Positions 53,000 to 64,000 of a DNA stretch of 64,000 nucleotides are shown here, piece by piece (positions within the stretch are counted from its first letter, which is position 1; each line of letters begins with the position of its first letter). The DNA comes from Paramecium tetraurelia. Its lineage: Eukaryota > Ciliophora > Oligohymenophorea > Peniculida > Parameciidae. A program made the position numbers and the translations under genes. The stretch spans positions 1 through 64,000 of the forward strand of contig NW_001799017.1 in NCBI RefSeq assembly GCF_000165425.1, written 5' to 3'. The notes under the pieces are model-generated. The model saw only the letters and a list, made by a program, of their open reading frames with translations. It was not told the origin of the DNA and ran no database searches.

Positions 53000-53288
53000 A
53001 ATTAAATTATTTAATTAGAGTGTATAAACTTACTAGATTTGAAAACTAAATAAAATTGATTATAATATACAATTTATATTAATAAAATATATGACCAAAT
53101 AACATACTTTGAATTATTTTTAGAATTTAATCAAAATATTATGAATTTAGATAAATAGTTGATTGTTTTTATTTATGAAAAATCTTGTAGAAAGTGGAAT
53201 TCATACTTTAATAGTCTCACATTTCTGAAACTAATAATATATATTAAATCTGATTAAACATTCTTTTTGAATATTTAATTATTATTAA

Positions 53289-54648
53289 ATGTTAAGTACA
53301 TCGTAAACTAGAAGTACCACTGAAACCATATGTCGTGTGATTATTGATCAAAAATATGTTATTGTGAAAAATATTTACAAGGGACAATAGTACAACCTCT
53401 ACTTAGGTAATAAATGATGAAGTTAAAAGATAGTTAGCTATTAAAAAAGAATAGTCAGATGATATCAATTCATCCAGCCACTAAGAGAAATATTATCTGA
53501 TTAAAATGAAAAAGTATATCTCCTCATAATACCCTAGATAAACATAGTAGAACGAGGCAATCCCAGAACTTTAGTTTCTAAATAGATTAAAAGACTGTAA
53601 CGAAATCATTTCCTACTTTAGTTAATTGTGTTCCCTTTCTCATTAATCATGGGGAGTAAGTGATTAAAGGATCCAAATACCATTATCAGGTCATGGAACG
53701 TCACGGTCCTTCCATTAAACTAATATACAATTATTTATCTAGAAACATACCATTACCAATTTTATGTCTGATTGCAATTCAAGCAGTACCACCCCTATGT
53801 TATTCTAGTTGACCTGCTTAGAGATAGTTCACAAGCATTAGATAGTCCATAGGAACATAAGACCGAAAAAATTGTTGATCTCTCTAAGTGGCAATGAAAT
53901 TTTATTAAGCGATTTCAAGTATGCTTGTAGATTTAAAAAATAATATGGATCGCTGATGGTAAACGAAAACTATAAATTAAACTCAAACAAACTATTTCTA
54001 AACAAATATTCAAGTGTCAATCAGCATCTTAACCAAGGTAATCAGTAAATATATTTTAAAGTTCCAACACCCAAAGACGACCTTGAATCTCTAGCCTACA
54101 TTCTACTTATGTATGCCTCCAATTCCACTGTATTCTAAGTTAAAGCTGAGAACAAGGCACTTAAACTCAAAAAGTAAGAGAGCATTAAATTGTCAATTAT
54201 TCCTGAAATCGTCTTTAAATAAGCTCCTCTTGAATTCATTCATTTCCTCCATCTAGTGAAGACCAGTAATGCTAACGACTATCCCTAAGATTATGAGAAA
54301 TTTAAGCAACTATTTAGAAAAATCATTTAGCTTAGTGGGTATACTGAAAGAGATCTCTCTTACCCTCTGTTTCATATGAATTTACAAGAAAATACATAAC
54401 AATAACAATTTCATAGTTAAACTAGCAAGTTTAAGAAAATGCAACACCAAAAAATGAGTTCAGAATCAATCAAAGAAGAAGAAGCAGATGATGAGATGTC
54501 TGTATATCAAACGGAAAAAGTGGGTGAAGACAGAACTATTGAACCATTGATTAAAGGATTGGCAACAAAGTAATTTAAACATATTTCTTTTTTAAATTAA
54601 CCTTAAGCTGCATCATAAATTGTAAAACTTAAATTTACTAAGAAATGA
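53289..54648 (+). CDS. CK1-like protein kinase, probably inactive (pseudokinase)
   Basis: Four exons (introns 53407-53437, 53597-53621, 53786-53808) give 426 residues. The fold is of CK1 type: YLAIKKE with the ATP lysine, YHYQVMERHGPSIKLIYNY in place of the hinge YxxMxLxGPSL, then VHRNIRPKKLLIS and LLSDFKYACRF. Two catalytic motifs are altered: HRD is HRN, so the catalytic base Asp is Asn, and DFG is DFK. The glycine-rich loop is also poor (IYKGQQYNLY). The family's activation segment and the SRRDD motif are absent. A Gln/Lys-rich, then acidic, tail of about 110 residues follows. A scaffold or regulator role is inferred. The active CK1 gene at 58.2-59.2 kb gives a direct contrast. Confidence 0.83.
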
Positions 54649-54876
54649 TTCTTTTGATATAATATATATGTTTTTTTCTCAATTTTCCTTTTATTAATAA
54701 TAATATGTATATATTGTGCAAAATTAGAATTATTAAGAATTCATTTAAATTTAGGTTACAAATTGAAATCTCAGAATTCAGAATATTGTAAACCTCTCTA
54801 AGGAGGAATCGTTCATTCTTTAAGTATTAGACGTAGTTCAATTATATCTACATAGAAAAATAGAAAAATTAATTAT

Positions 54877-55620
54877 TCACATGGTTCTTCTGTAAAATTC
54901 ATAGGCTTGTTTAACCAACACTTGATTGTAGGGCTGTACTTTTTAAAGGAGATTTTTGAGAGAGATTTCACAACATCCAGCATTTTCAGAAATCACATTT
55001 AAATTTATGCCACCCTTCTCTTGGAAGATAAAATCTCCAGTCAACTTGACTAGGGCAGAGGCAATGACGTGTTCGTGTTCACCTTAAACCAAATTTTGAT
55101 TCTTTAAGGATGAGTAGTAAAATCTACATAAGGTCTGAAATTTCTGATTAAATCCAATAGCGACACATATTCTGGTCATATATTGTAGGGTAAAGGCATC
55201 TTGATCAAAAGGTTTGATTTAATTGAGTTGGATCAATATCTTGCGCACTTGTTTTTCATCACAATTTAAAGTTTAAGTTATTTCTTTAATTCTCAATGGG
55301 ATTAAAAGAATTCTCAAAGATTAAATAATCAATGCGCAAGCTATTGATTAATATTTTTTTGATTTTACTTTCTCATTTACAGAATTATTTAAGAGATCAA
55401 CACTCTATTGTTTGATGTTCTCAATATTTATTCCATTTAAAAGATTGCTATGAGTTAATTTAGCAAGCATCTCATCAACCAACAGTATGACTTATTTTTA
55501 CCTTCTTTTATCTGATTTCTAAAGAGTTATTTGTGGTTTCGTATCATCTGAAGATGAATTATCGTAAATATTCCAATTGAATTTTGGAGGTGGAGGTCTT
55601 TAATTAATATTGCAATTCAT
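54877..55620 (-). CDS. Divergent TFIIB/cyclin-fold protein
   Basis: A 247-codon frame without introns. Residues about 55-140 and 145-235 read as two five-helix cyclin-like repeats: SIACALIIQSLRILLIPLRI with KEITQTLNCDEKQVRKIL, and the second repeat FQTLCRFYYSSLKNQNLV with HVIASALVKLTGDF and CCEISLKNLL. The 'ACALxxxxRxxxxPxxxKEI' pattern is that of TFIIB-family core domains. No zinc ribbon is seen at the N-terminus, which is short and Pro-rich (RPPPPKFNWN). A TFIIB-related factor is plausible, but a cyclin remains possible. Confidence 0.55.
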
Positions 55621-55829
55621 TTTTTAATTTATTAAAATTTAATAGGGTTAATTCGATTTGTATTTTGATAATTAAATAATGTTTGATCAGAAAGTAACAG
55701 TTAAATTTGTATAGAGTAAATACAATAGATGTGGAATTTTAAACAATTCAAATTAAATAAAGAAGGTAAAGATAACAATTTAAAAGAGTTACGTTTAATT
55801 AACCGTCAGTCATTAATATTAATTATATA

Positions 55830-57379
55830 ATGGAAAATCAACGGATAATCAAAAGTGTGAAATCTGCTACTTCCTTAAATTCCAAATAGTCTACCAAAAT
55901 TATCCAATGTAATTCTAAAGTAACACATCAAATAGAACCAAATGTGCTCATTCAGCAACATCCAACACAAATAGGACAGCACTCTGCTTAATAAAACATA
56001 CCTCCAATTCCTCTCAAGTAAGTGAACAACATATTGCCAACAAGAGAAACTCCAATTTTTAAGCAAACTCAAGAAGAACGATACTCTAACACCAAGTATA
56101 AAATCATAGACATTCTAAATTAGAGATGCCACATGTTTAATGGCTAAATTAGATTCACTTAGAGAAATCAAGTCAGCAGATAGTCCCATACGAAGTCATG
56201 TCTCCCCCATCCCTTCTACATTATGGAGTGTTGTGGTTCCCACTAAAAATAATGCTACTAAACCCTAACTGTTATAATAAGTTGCTTCTTCTAGTTGTGT
56301 AGAACCATTTAAAACATATAACAATAATAAGAATGTTAATCAAACTTAATAGTTAAGCTAAACACTTCCACAAAAAAAAACTTATGAAACTATGATCTAA
56401 TAACTCATGAATGAATAAGAATTTTTAGTTAAATAATATAATGATAAAATTAAAATACTAGAATAGAAAACTCAGGAGCTTTCAAAACAAAATAATAATT
56501 TAGTTGAATAAAATCAATTATTTTTGGATTAAAACCTATAATTAAAGAATGAAGTAACTATATTTCAATAAAAACAATATTAAATCAATTATGAGTATTT
56601 AAATGAAGATACATTAAAAACTGTTTTACTTTTGGAACAACAATTGGAGTAAAAGAAGGAAGAACTAAAATAATTGATATAAAATATGGATGAAATCCTC
56701 TCGATTAACTAAAAAACAGAAGAAAAAAATAATGAACTTTCATAATAAATAAGTAATATCCTGTAATAGAAGGATAGAGAAATTAATGCTTATTTCACTC
56801 AGATCAATACATATAAGTAAACTATCTAAGAGCTTGAATTAAAAATTGCATAATTAATCTAAAGTGATTAAATACAACAATAAATATTGAAGGAGGCTTA
56901 GACCAAAATAACATTTCTTGAACAATCAGACAAAAATAAACAGGGTTCATAGCTTTCATCATAATAGTTAAAAGTAAAATATATGTATATTAAATTAGTT
57001 CAATGTAAAAGAATCATTTGAATACAAACAATTAGTTTTAGAATTGGATAGTAAATGTGTTACAATTACAGAAAAAGAGAATTAAATTGAAACGTTAAAG
57101 ATTAAAAACTAAATGGTTTAATAGTAATTGGCTTAAATGTAAACATGCTAGGTTACTAATAAAGATCATCAAGAAGCTTTGAGATAAAAGGAAACAGAAA
57201 ATGATGATTTGAGATCTTAATTGATTAGTAAAGATGAGGAAATCGAAAGATTAAATTAACAATTAAAATTTGTAAGGAAAGAGAAAGCTAAATTATCCAT
57301 AAATTTAATGAATGCTGGAATGGCTAATCTTGTGATGTTATCTTAAAGCCAATTTTAATAGGATGAGATTACTGCTTGA
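55830..57379 (+). CDS. Hypothetical long coiled-coil protein
   Basis: Four exons (introns 56018-56044, in frame; 56096-56123; 56974-56998) encode 489 residues. The first 150 are Ser/Thr/Gln/Pro rich and disordered. From about 170 to 460 there is an almost continuous coiled coil with heptads of Leu/Ile/Asn/Gln (KILEQKTQELSKQNNNL, LLLEQQLEQKKEELKQLIQN, EEIERLNQQLKFVRKEKA). Gln is mostly TAA/TAG here. This looks like a centrosomal/basal-body or ciliary coiled coil by class only. It is convergent with the MORN gene, with 29 bp between stops. Confidence 0.68.
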
Positions 57380-57408
57380 TTAAAACATACTTATAAAAAC
57401 AATAACTA

Positions 57409-58155
57409 TCAAATACCAGTTAAAATATCATATTCAAATTCACAATCTATCTAATCCAAATTGCTATTTGCTATATAACCTACTCCATGTTTTTTACCAT
57501 TTTAAAAGCTCCCTTTATAATGAATTCCTTCCAAATTGTAAAATAATGTTCCCTGGCCTTCCGGCTTTCCATCCACTATCTAACCCGTATAATATAATTT
57601 GCTATCTTGTTGTATTTCATTTGCATTGACATTGATGACTTCTCCTTCATATTTTTTGAGCAATTGTAAAATTTCCTCAATAAATGCATTTTTCTTTTCA
57701 ACATCTGAATTTAATTGCAATTATTAATTAGGCCTTTGTTTTTATGATCCTTGTTTGATCACTTCCTATAATATTTCAATATCGTCTTCTATTGTCGAAT
57801 ATACTTGAAGGACCTTGATAACATTTTTTTAGGAAATTTGGAGTTCAAAATGTTGTCGATGATAAAATGGGACATTATCGTACGCTTATAAAGTCTTGAT
57901 TCCTGAGATTCTGCAATTTTGGATAGACATTTTGGTTATAGCATTTGAACTTTCCAATTTAGAGATTATCTATGTAAATTCATTTAATACATCTATATCG
58001 CTATTACTATTTTTAATATAATAGTTTAATTGTGCAAGATTTGATAGATAATACATAGTGCCATAAGAGTCAACAAAGAAATATGATATTTTGAAGGTCT
58101 TGTTTTTTTTTCTTTGTTTTGTAAAAAAACCTGTCATCTGTGTTAAACTTGCCAT
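57409..58155 (-). CDS. Protein with two C-terminal MORN repeats
   Basis: A 248-codon frame without introns. The N-terminal part (FKISYFFVDSYGTMYYLSNL) and the middle have helical stretches. The C-terminus carries two MORN repeats: LYYTGQIVDGKPEGQGTLFY and HYKGSFQNGKKHGVGYI. MORN repeats bind membranes or act as scaffolds. Function unknown. Only 47 bp separate its start from the stop of the CK1 gene on the same strand. Confidence 0.75.
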
Positions 58156-58202
58156 TTAATTACAAATTATAATATAATAATATTATCACATACTCACTTT
58201 CA

Positions 58203-59169
58203 TCATTATTGGATTGTCTATTATTGTGAATTGTTTTGCTCGATTCTTTTCTAAGTCCAATCATATTGATAATCCATTACGAATCGTTGCTTTTGAAATA
58301 GATCTCGAAAGAGTTGTCTACAATAATCATAATCTGGTTTGTCTGTAAACTACAAATTTCTACAATATTTGAGATATTATTAGAATTCTATTGGAGTCCC
58401 TGCACATAGCAATTCAATACTAGTGGCTATCTTCGATTCCATGATCCTTTCATACTTGTCCTTTTTGTTATTATTTTTTAAATTCTGCCAAGGCAACGTC
58501 CCTTTCAAGAAATATATTAAAACATATCCAATGCTTTCCAAATCATCCCTTCTACTTTGTTCTAATCCAAGATGAGTATTGATGGATGCGTACCTTGCAG
58601 TGCCTGTCAAATTCTTTTTCTCCCTATACGGAATGTGAGACCCATCCCTTGTAATAAATCGTTTAGCTAGCCCAAAATCAATCATAAATAAGGTCTGTGC
58701 CCTTTTCCCCAATCCCATCAAGAAATTATCAGGCTTAATATCTCTATGTAGAAAATCCTTTGAGTGAATGAATTCCACTCTGGTTATCATCTAATCAACC
58801 AACATGAGCACAGTCTTCAAGGAGAACTTTCTTTGACATTGTGTGAGCAACTCTTCAAGAGAGGGTCCCAATAAATCCATCACCATAATATTATAATCCC
58901 CCTCAGTTGAGCAATAATAGACCTGGGGAATCCCTTTTTCTACAGCAGCATTGTCCTAACTGAGATGTTAATAGAGTTTCGCTTCATAGTATAGTTGAGG
59001 ATGTTTGGCGCTTATGGGCTCTAATTTTATGGCGACCTCTATATTATTTTTAAGCTAATATGGACTTTAAATAACATTGAAGTACATTGATTCCATGAAA
59101 TATTTCTCCGAATGCTCCGCTTCCTAATTTCTTTGTTAATTTAAACGTTTTCCCTATTTTAGAATCCAT
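58203..59169 (-). CDS. Casein kinase 1-family protein kinase
   Basis: Two exons (intron 59055-59085, 31 nt) give 311 residues. The CK1 signature is complete: [79 protein letters not shown], and [10 protein letters not shown]. Paramecium has large CK1 families; most are cytosolic. The short tail suggests no long regulatory domain. Confidence 0.95.
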
Positions 59170-59758
59170 TATTTTGAAATAAATTAAAATATTATAAAAT
59201 AAGGCTATTACTTCATCAAGGTATCCTTAAAATTTAAAATAATTTTAAAGTATCCAGACAATTTCATCTCAACAATAGATAAAAATAATGAATTTTTCAT
59301 TTTAAAAATTACACTCGTAAATGAATGCCAAAGAATTAAGTAAATATAAAGTGGTTTTTTCATAAACTTTTAAATTATTTACCCATTTTATTTGATAAAC
59401 TGCTTAATCAAACTATTTTGTGTTTAAATACTTCTATTTAATCATTTTAATCTCAAGAATTATTTTTAAAACAGAATATATATTATAAAAATGATGTTGG
59501 GCAGTTCCATATGGTTATTGAGATTAATAAACATAATTTAATATTCATAAATGCATCAATAATTTGCAACCCCTTATTGTTATCGTATAGTTTGACTATT
59601 GAGTAGTGTTTCCGTTCTTGAATAGAGACATCGATTTATTTTAATATTGTCTCTTTATGTGATTCAATAGTAAGAATAGAACAGTATTTTGATAAGTTCA
59701 AATATTTTGTAATACTGCTTGGTGATTTGTTTATAAATTTATTTAAAATAGGAGAAAA
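59170..59758. promoter_or_regulatory. Divergent intergenic region, CK1/carboxypeptidase
   Basis: About 590 bp of AT-rich DNA between divergent starts. No gene is seen. Promoters of both genes must lie here. Confidence 0.4.
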
Positions 59759-61837
59759 ATGGATTATGATGTTGACTATTACCCTTCTTAAATCGTAGAG
59801 ACAATTGGCGATGTAACATTTAGCAGTTAATTTGATGCTGGAAATTTGAAATCTGTTAGGAAGGAATCCTACAATAAAGTAAAAGGTGTTGATTTAGAAT
59901 CTAGTATATTTTAACGATTTGCAATGACACAGGAATAAATGGGAAGAGTGCAACATACCGGACTTGGTTTTATTTTTCAGTGGAGGGAATGGATAATGCA
60001 AGTTTAGTTACATTTGTTATATCGAATATGCAAAATTAAGTAGTAATGAAAAACAATTTGAGATTGGTCTGTTCAAGGATGGGATGCAACCTGTATTTAA
60101 GACGAACAATGAGTGGCAAAGAGTGAGGTATCCTTGTCAGTACCGTTTGTTACCAGATGGGTTGTTTGAAGTTACATTCCAGCATCTATTCTAAAGCAAT
60201 CAGAAGGTGTACTTCGCCTTCACATATCCATGGTCAAACCAAGACAGTGAAGTATCAATTGGCAATATGTAGCAATTCATAAACTAAATGATGTAATAAG
60301 GCAGGCAGTAGATCAAAGATCTCTATATAAAATTGAATGTGTTGGGATATTCCAAAGAGAGAAGGCCAATCCATTTGTTAACCATTACGAGTAATAACAA
60401 TTCCACAAATAAAGTGGAGGATCCAATCAATAACGTGTTTCCTGAGGCATCCGAAAGTCGTCCTATAGTGTAAAATCTATGAATGGATGAATTTAGATTC
60501 AAGAAGAAATACATATTCATTTCGGCCAGAGTCCACCCAGGAGAACTACCAGGATCACATGTGTTGAATGGGATAATCAAGTTCTTGTTGAATCCGAATG
60601 ACAAGGCAGCAGAAGTAGCTAGAAATGAGTTTGTTTGGGTCATTGTTCCAATAATAAATCCTGATGGAGTATACAGAGGGCATTACAGAACGGATTCGCT
60701 GTGCCAAAATCTTAATCGTTACTATCTGAATCCAAGTCTGAATGACCATCCTACCATTTTTGCAATCAAAGAATACATATTAAGACTGCACAACACAGAT
60801 AGATTCTATGCCTACATCGATCTCCATGCTCATGCAGGTCATAAGGGAATCTTCATATTTGGAAATCAATTGCCAAATCTGCATATGCACACACAGAATT
60901 GTCTCATCCCTAAATTATTGACTCTCTATTCAGAAATCTTTGATTATGATGGATGCAATTTCACTGAAAAAAATATGTATTCAGCTGACAAAGGAGATGG
61001 ATTAAGCAAAGAGGGAAGTGGAAGAGTGGCTCTATACAAAGAAACCAACATCATCTATTCTTATACTGTGGAATGCAATTACAATTCTGGCAAGATTACC
61101 AATCTATTACCTAAATCTAGTTATCTCTCAGATTAGGAAGGTTTAATTGTTCATATCATATCTAGACATTTATTATACCTATGGGAATGAATAAATTGAT
61201 GATTAGATTGTCTTGGGAATACCATAGCAGACCACTACCAATAAGACATACTTCTATACCATTAATGATTATGAGCAAGTTGGCCAAGGCATTATCATGG
61301 CTCTTCTTGATGTCAACTTACTTAATCCTTGCAGCAGAATACCTGACTCGCAATTTAAGACTTTAGCCAATCTTAAATCGTTTCTTGCTTACAACATCAT
61401 GAAAGTCATGCATTTCAGATTTGAACCATATCTAAGAAAAGTCCTTAAGTATTTCATCTTCTCTAATCTATAGGAATATTAACAACAAAGAAAATATACC
61501 AAGGACTTTGAAGTCTTTCTATGATTACATTAAAAGTAATCAAATCAGAGACAATTTAGAATAAAATGAATAACAATAAACCAAATAGCAATTTCCCAGG
61601 AAACCTGTATAATAAGAATTAAAACTATAAAAACAGACACTCCAATTGTAGTCTTAAAAGTTAGAAAAACTACCTGAAATATAGAAGAAGTCTATTGAAT
61701 AAAGGCAAGTCTCTCAGGAGAATACTAAGAATAGAAATACATCTGAAGGGAAAACATAACCACTCTAATAATAATTTTAAAAATAGTATAAGTCCTTCAG
61801 AATCACCAAGAATTGTGCAAAAGCTACCCAATAATGA
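59759..61837 (+). CDS. Cytosolic carboxypeptidase (M14B, CCP/AGBL family)
   Basis: Six exons (introns 59879-59904, 60040-60062, 60470-60496, 61141-61165, 61449-61473) encode about 650 residues. The N-terminal beta domain unique to CCPs is recognised by FDAGNL and YRTWFYFSV...TFVISNMQNQIGLFKDGMQP. The zinc carboxypeptidase domain follows: ISARVHPGE (first zinc His and Glu), NPDGVYRGHYRTDSLCQNLNR, DLHAHAGHKGIFIFGN (third zinc ligand) and SYTVECNYNSGK with the catalytic Glu. These enzymes remove C-terminal or side-chain glutamates, mainly from tubulin, in cilia and cytoplasm. The tail is Gln/Lys rich. The final stop (61835-61837) is uncertain, because a better-looking frame begins nearby (61695-61919); a missed intron may extend the protein. 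Confidence 0.9.
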
Positions 61838-61993
61838 TGATGATCAATATTATATACCTATAAGTTTTATTATGATATTCTTTTCAGTTTATTATAGGAT
61901 TCTTAGACCCCATTATTGAAAGAGTCATTCAATTCTTTATAATTACTTTAGCTAAGGAGTCAAATAAATTTAAAAACAACATAAAATATTAAA

Positions 61994-62953
61994 TCATTTT
62001 TTCCAGATGGAGGATATGGATAAATAATCAAGGAGTAAGGTAGGATAATAAGATTTAAGAGTATCAAAATCAAAATAGCAAACCTATTCATCATTATCTT
62101 TACATTTGAATACAAGTAATTTGTTTTACATAAGATGATGAGAGATGATGCATTCTATTCGAATTTTGCCATCACTTACCTAACACTTAGAATTCTTATC
62201 ATAATACTTTTGATTCAGTAAATTAAACTTTGGTAAATCCGTATATTGACTTTTATATCCAGGTGGTAAGGAAGCTTGTGGTTTGTAAATAAAGACTTCA
62301 TCATCTCTTCTTTTCTTTTATTCCTTCTTCCTAATTACAGTTAACATCTCTTAAATGAATTCTTTTTCTGTTTTGTAATGGCCATATTTAAAGCTGCATT
62401 CTGTATTTTGTAATGGATACTATTTTTGTAAATACTTCTATGATTCTATTTTGTAGTCATTCTTATAAGAAAGGAATTCTCTATCAGATTCACTCTTCCT
62501 TGGTCGCCCTCTGCCTCTTCTTATGTAAAATTCATAATCTTCTTTATCATCATATCTATCTATAAAATGTGTTTGAATCGAAATGCTATCCTAATTTTTG
62601 TAATGGTTAGTTTCTGGTAAGAGTTTATAATTCTATCCATTGGTTTGGCCTAGGAGAGCATATTTGTTTTCAGATGTGTATTTCCTATACACTTGACAAC
62701 CTTTGTGCATGATGTGAACTCTAATTTTAATATGGCTATTTGCTTTGTAAATTTTAGTATGATAATTTTTATAATTTTGGCATCTTTCAAATCTGGTGAT
62801 CAATTAATTCGAAATTCCCTCAAATGCAGTTTCTGGTTCCCAAGTTGATTCCTATTTTGAATATCCTACCCATTTAATATAGTATTCAAAGCTGTTTTGA
62901 TATCTTTTGCCGTGAACAAATTCGACATCGAATTGTTATTATTGAAATTCCAT
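61994..62953 (-). CDS. HP1-like chromodomain protein with AT-hook and chromoshadow-like domain
   Basis: A 319-codon intronless frame. Residues about 8-55 are a chromodomain: FDVEFVHGKRYQNSFEYYIK, then KWVGYSKQESTWEPE, with the aromatic cage residues (W and Y of KWxGY) kept. A basic hinge holds a clear AT-hook, RRGRGRPRKS, near residue 155. The C-terminus (VSDGKIRIECIISHHLMQNK to YYPTLLLDYLSIS and SIWKK) resembles a chromoshadow domain. The chromodomain of HP1/PDD1-type proteins in ciliates reads K9/K27-methylated histone H3 during heterochromatin formation and programmed DNA elimination. The role here is inferred from family and could equally be general heterochromatin. Confidence 0.82.
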
Positions 62954-63033
62954 GTTGTAAATAGTTACTAAATGGTTCCTTTATTTCCATGATTATTTTA
63001 ATAAGAATAATTAATATATAATATATATATAGA

Positions 63034-64000
63034 TCATTTAGGTTTTTTATCCTTTTTGGGTGGGACTACTACTGAAGGTTTGTCTTCTTAAGCTCTTGAT
63101 TTGACTTGTTGTCTGACTTCATCCATATCTTTGCAATCTTCATCTGAACTGTCCTCCTCCTTATATACAAATTTGATGTTCGTTTCGCCATTCTCATTGA
63201 TTTCTTGAGAGATGTAACTCTACAATAGAGAGAAAGATTACCTTTGGATTGAGACAAATAAAATCTTCAACTTTGTTATATCTGGGATTAGTATTAATGG
63301 ACTCTTCATTAAGAAATTCCTAAGTTTTGGACAAGACAGTGAGCATTCTCTCAAGTCTCAGTTGAATGGTGGATGCAGTAGCAACCAAAGCATGTCTCTT
63401 AATTTCGATATTCTTGGGTTTCAGTCCCTTGCCACTCAATTGATACATGATTCTTGACAATGACATGGTGACTTCATCAATAGACTTTTCAACCTTTTTG
63501 ACTGACTTCTCCTTTTCTTAGAGTAGATCCTATTATTTGGTGACTTCTCTTTCTTATTCATCCAAATTGATTTAGGCATCCAAAATAGAATTCTCCTATT
63601 CATATTTCAATTTTTTGATTTCAGCCCTTAATTCCTCATTTTGTCTTTCATATCTTTCGATTTCCTTGCCTACATATTCTTAGATGTTTTTCAATTCCTG
63701 CTAATCTAAATCCATATTGAGTTTGTACTTCTGCATGTCTTCCTAACTAGCAATGCTGGTGACTACTCTCAATTTTTGAAACATTTATTTCTACATTATT
63801 CACATACTTACTTTCTTTTCCAATTCCTATTGAATATCATTTTTTTATTTATTGATATTTTGAGTGGCATTCTCAATAGCCAATTTAGCCTTATCCTTTT
63901 ATTCACCCTTCTTCTTCTTTTCATTCTCCTCCTTGATGGCAATGATCTTCTTCTCCCCCTATTACACAATTTCCAATGCTTATAGATCACCACATTTTGA
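63034..64000 (-). CDS. Coiled-coil protein, N-terminus beyond the right edge
   Basis: The frame enters from the right edge and ends at TGA 63034, with introns 63220-63241 and 63791-63811. About 300 residues are visible: a Lys/Glu-rich helix (KKIIAIKEENEKKKKGEQ), a long coiled coil (EIERYERQNEELRAEIKKLK, LLQEKEKSVKKVEKSIDEV), a more conserved-looking block with a Leu/Arg-rich helix (TIQLRLERMLTVLSKTQEFL), and an acidic then Pro/Lys tail (PSVVVPPKKDKKPK). The layout is like axonemal coiled-coil proteins, but the family was not recognised. Start missing. Confidence 0.75.

Overview
The window is macronuclear DNA of a Paramecium-like ciliate. TAA and TAG must be read as glutamine and TGA is the only stop: reading this way joins dozens of fragments into long homologous proteins. 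Introns are tiny (about 19-34 nt, GT...AG, often GTAAGT/GTATGT...TAG). Genes lie on both strands with gaps of tens to a few hundred bases. The window opens with a C3A3-type telomere-like decamer. All translations and splice sites were worked out by eye. For every gene with a fully traced exon model, exon length minus introns is a multiple of three.

Layout. 1-2.5 kb: telomere-like tip, AT-rich DNA and a decayed gene relic. 2.5-6.7 kb: an S11 D-Ala-D-Ala-carboxypeptidase-like gene, two hypothetical genes and a MYND zinc finger-kinase fusion. 6.77-22.33 kb: one giant gene (about 5,158 codons) with SPRY, UBA and RanBP2 zinc finger domains near the N-terminus, a BIRC6-type ubiquitin-conjugating (E2) domain, and a complete UBA1-type ubiquitin-activating enzyme (E1) fused in frame at the C-terminus. 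This is the most striking object here. 22.4-28 kb: a myristoylated IQ/MORN protein, a kinase with a long helical tail, and a linker-histone-like gene. 29.4-37 kb: coiled-coil genes, an EF-hand array protein, a small helix-turn-helix gene and a TFIIIC subunit-5-like gene. 37.3-47.1 kb: Rab2, a membrane RING-variant E3, a Gln-rich coiled coil, outer-arm dynein intermediate chain 2 with a Gly/Asp/Gln repeat tail, and a VPS8-like gene. 47.5-55.6 kb: Myb-like gene, repeat protein, a tiny mitochondrial candidate, CFAP97-like gene, Rab-like GTPase, triosephosphate isomerase, CK1-like pseudokinase and TFIIB-like gene. 55.8-64 kb: coiled coils, MORN protein, CK1 kinase, cytosolic carboxypeptidase, an HP1-like chromodomain/AT-hook/chromoshadow protein, and a coiled-coil gene cut by the right edge.

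Themes. Several genes serve cilia (dynein intermediate chain, CFAP97, tubulin-type carboxypeptidase, EF-hand array, coiled coils), several membrane traffic (two Rabs, VPS8-like, RINGv E3), and several chromatin or transcription (HP1-like, H1-like, Myb, HTH, TFIIIC- and TFIIB-like). Nothing suggests co-transcription; this is an ordinary compact ciliate chromosome arm apart from the E2-E1 fusion, the MYND-kinase fusion and the pseudokinase. No rRNA, tRNA, CRISPR or intact transposon was recognised.
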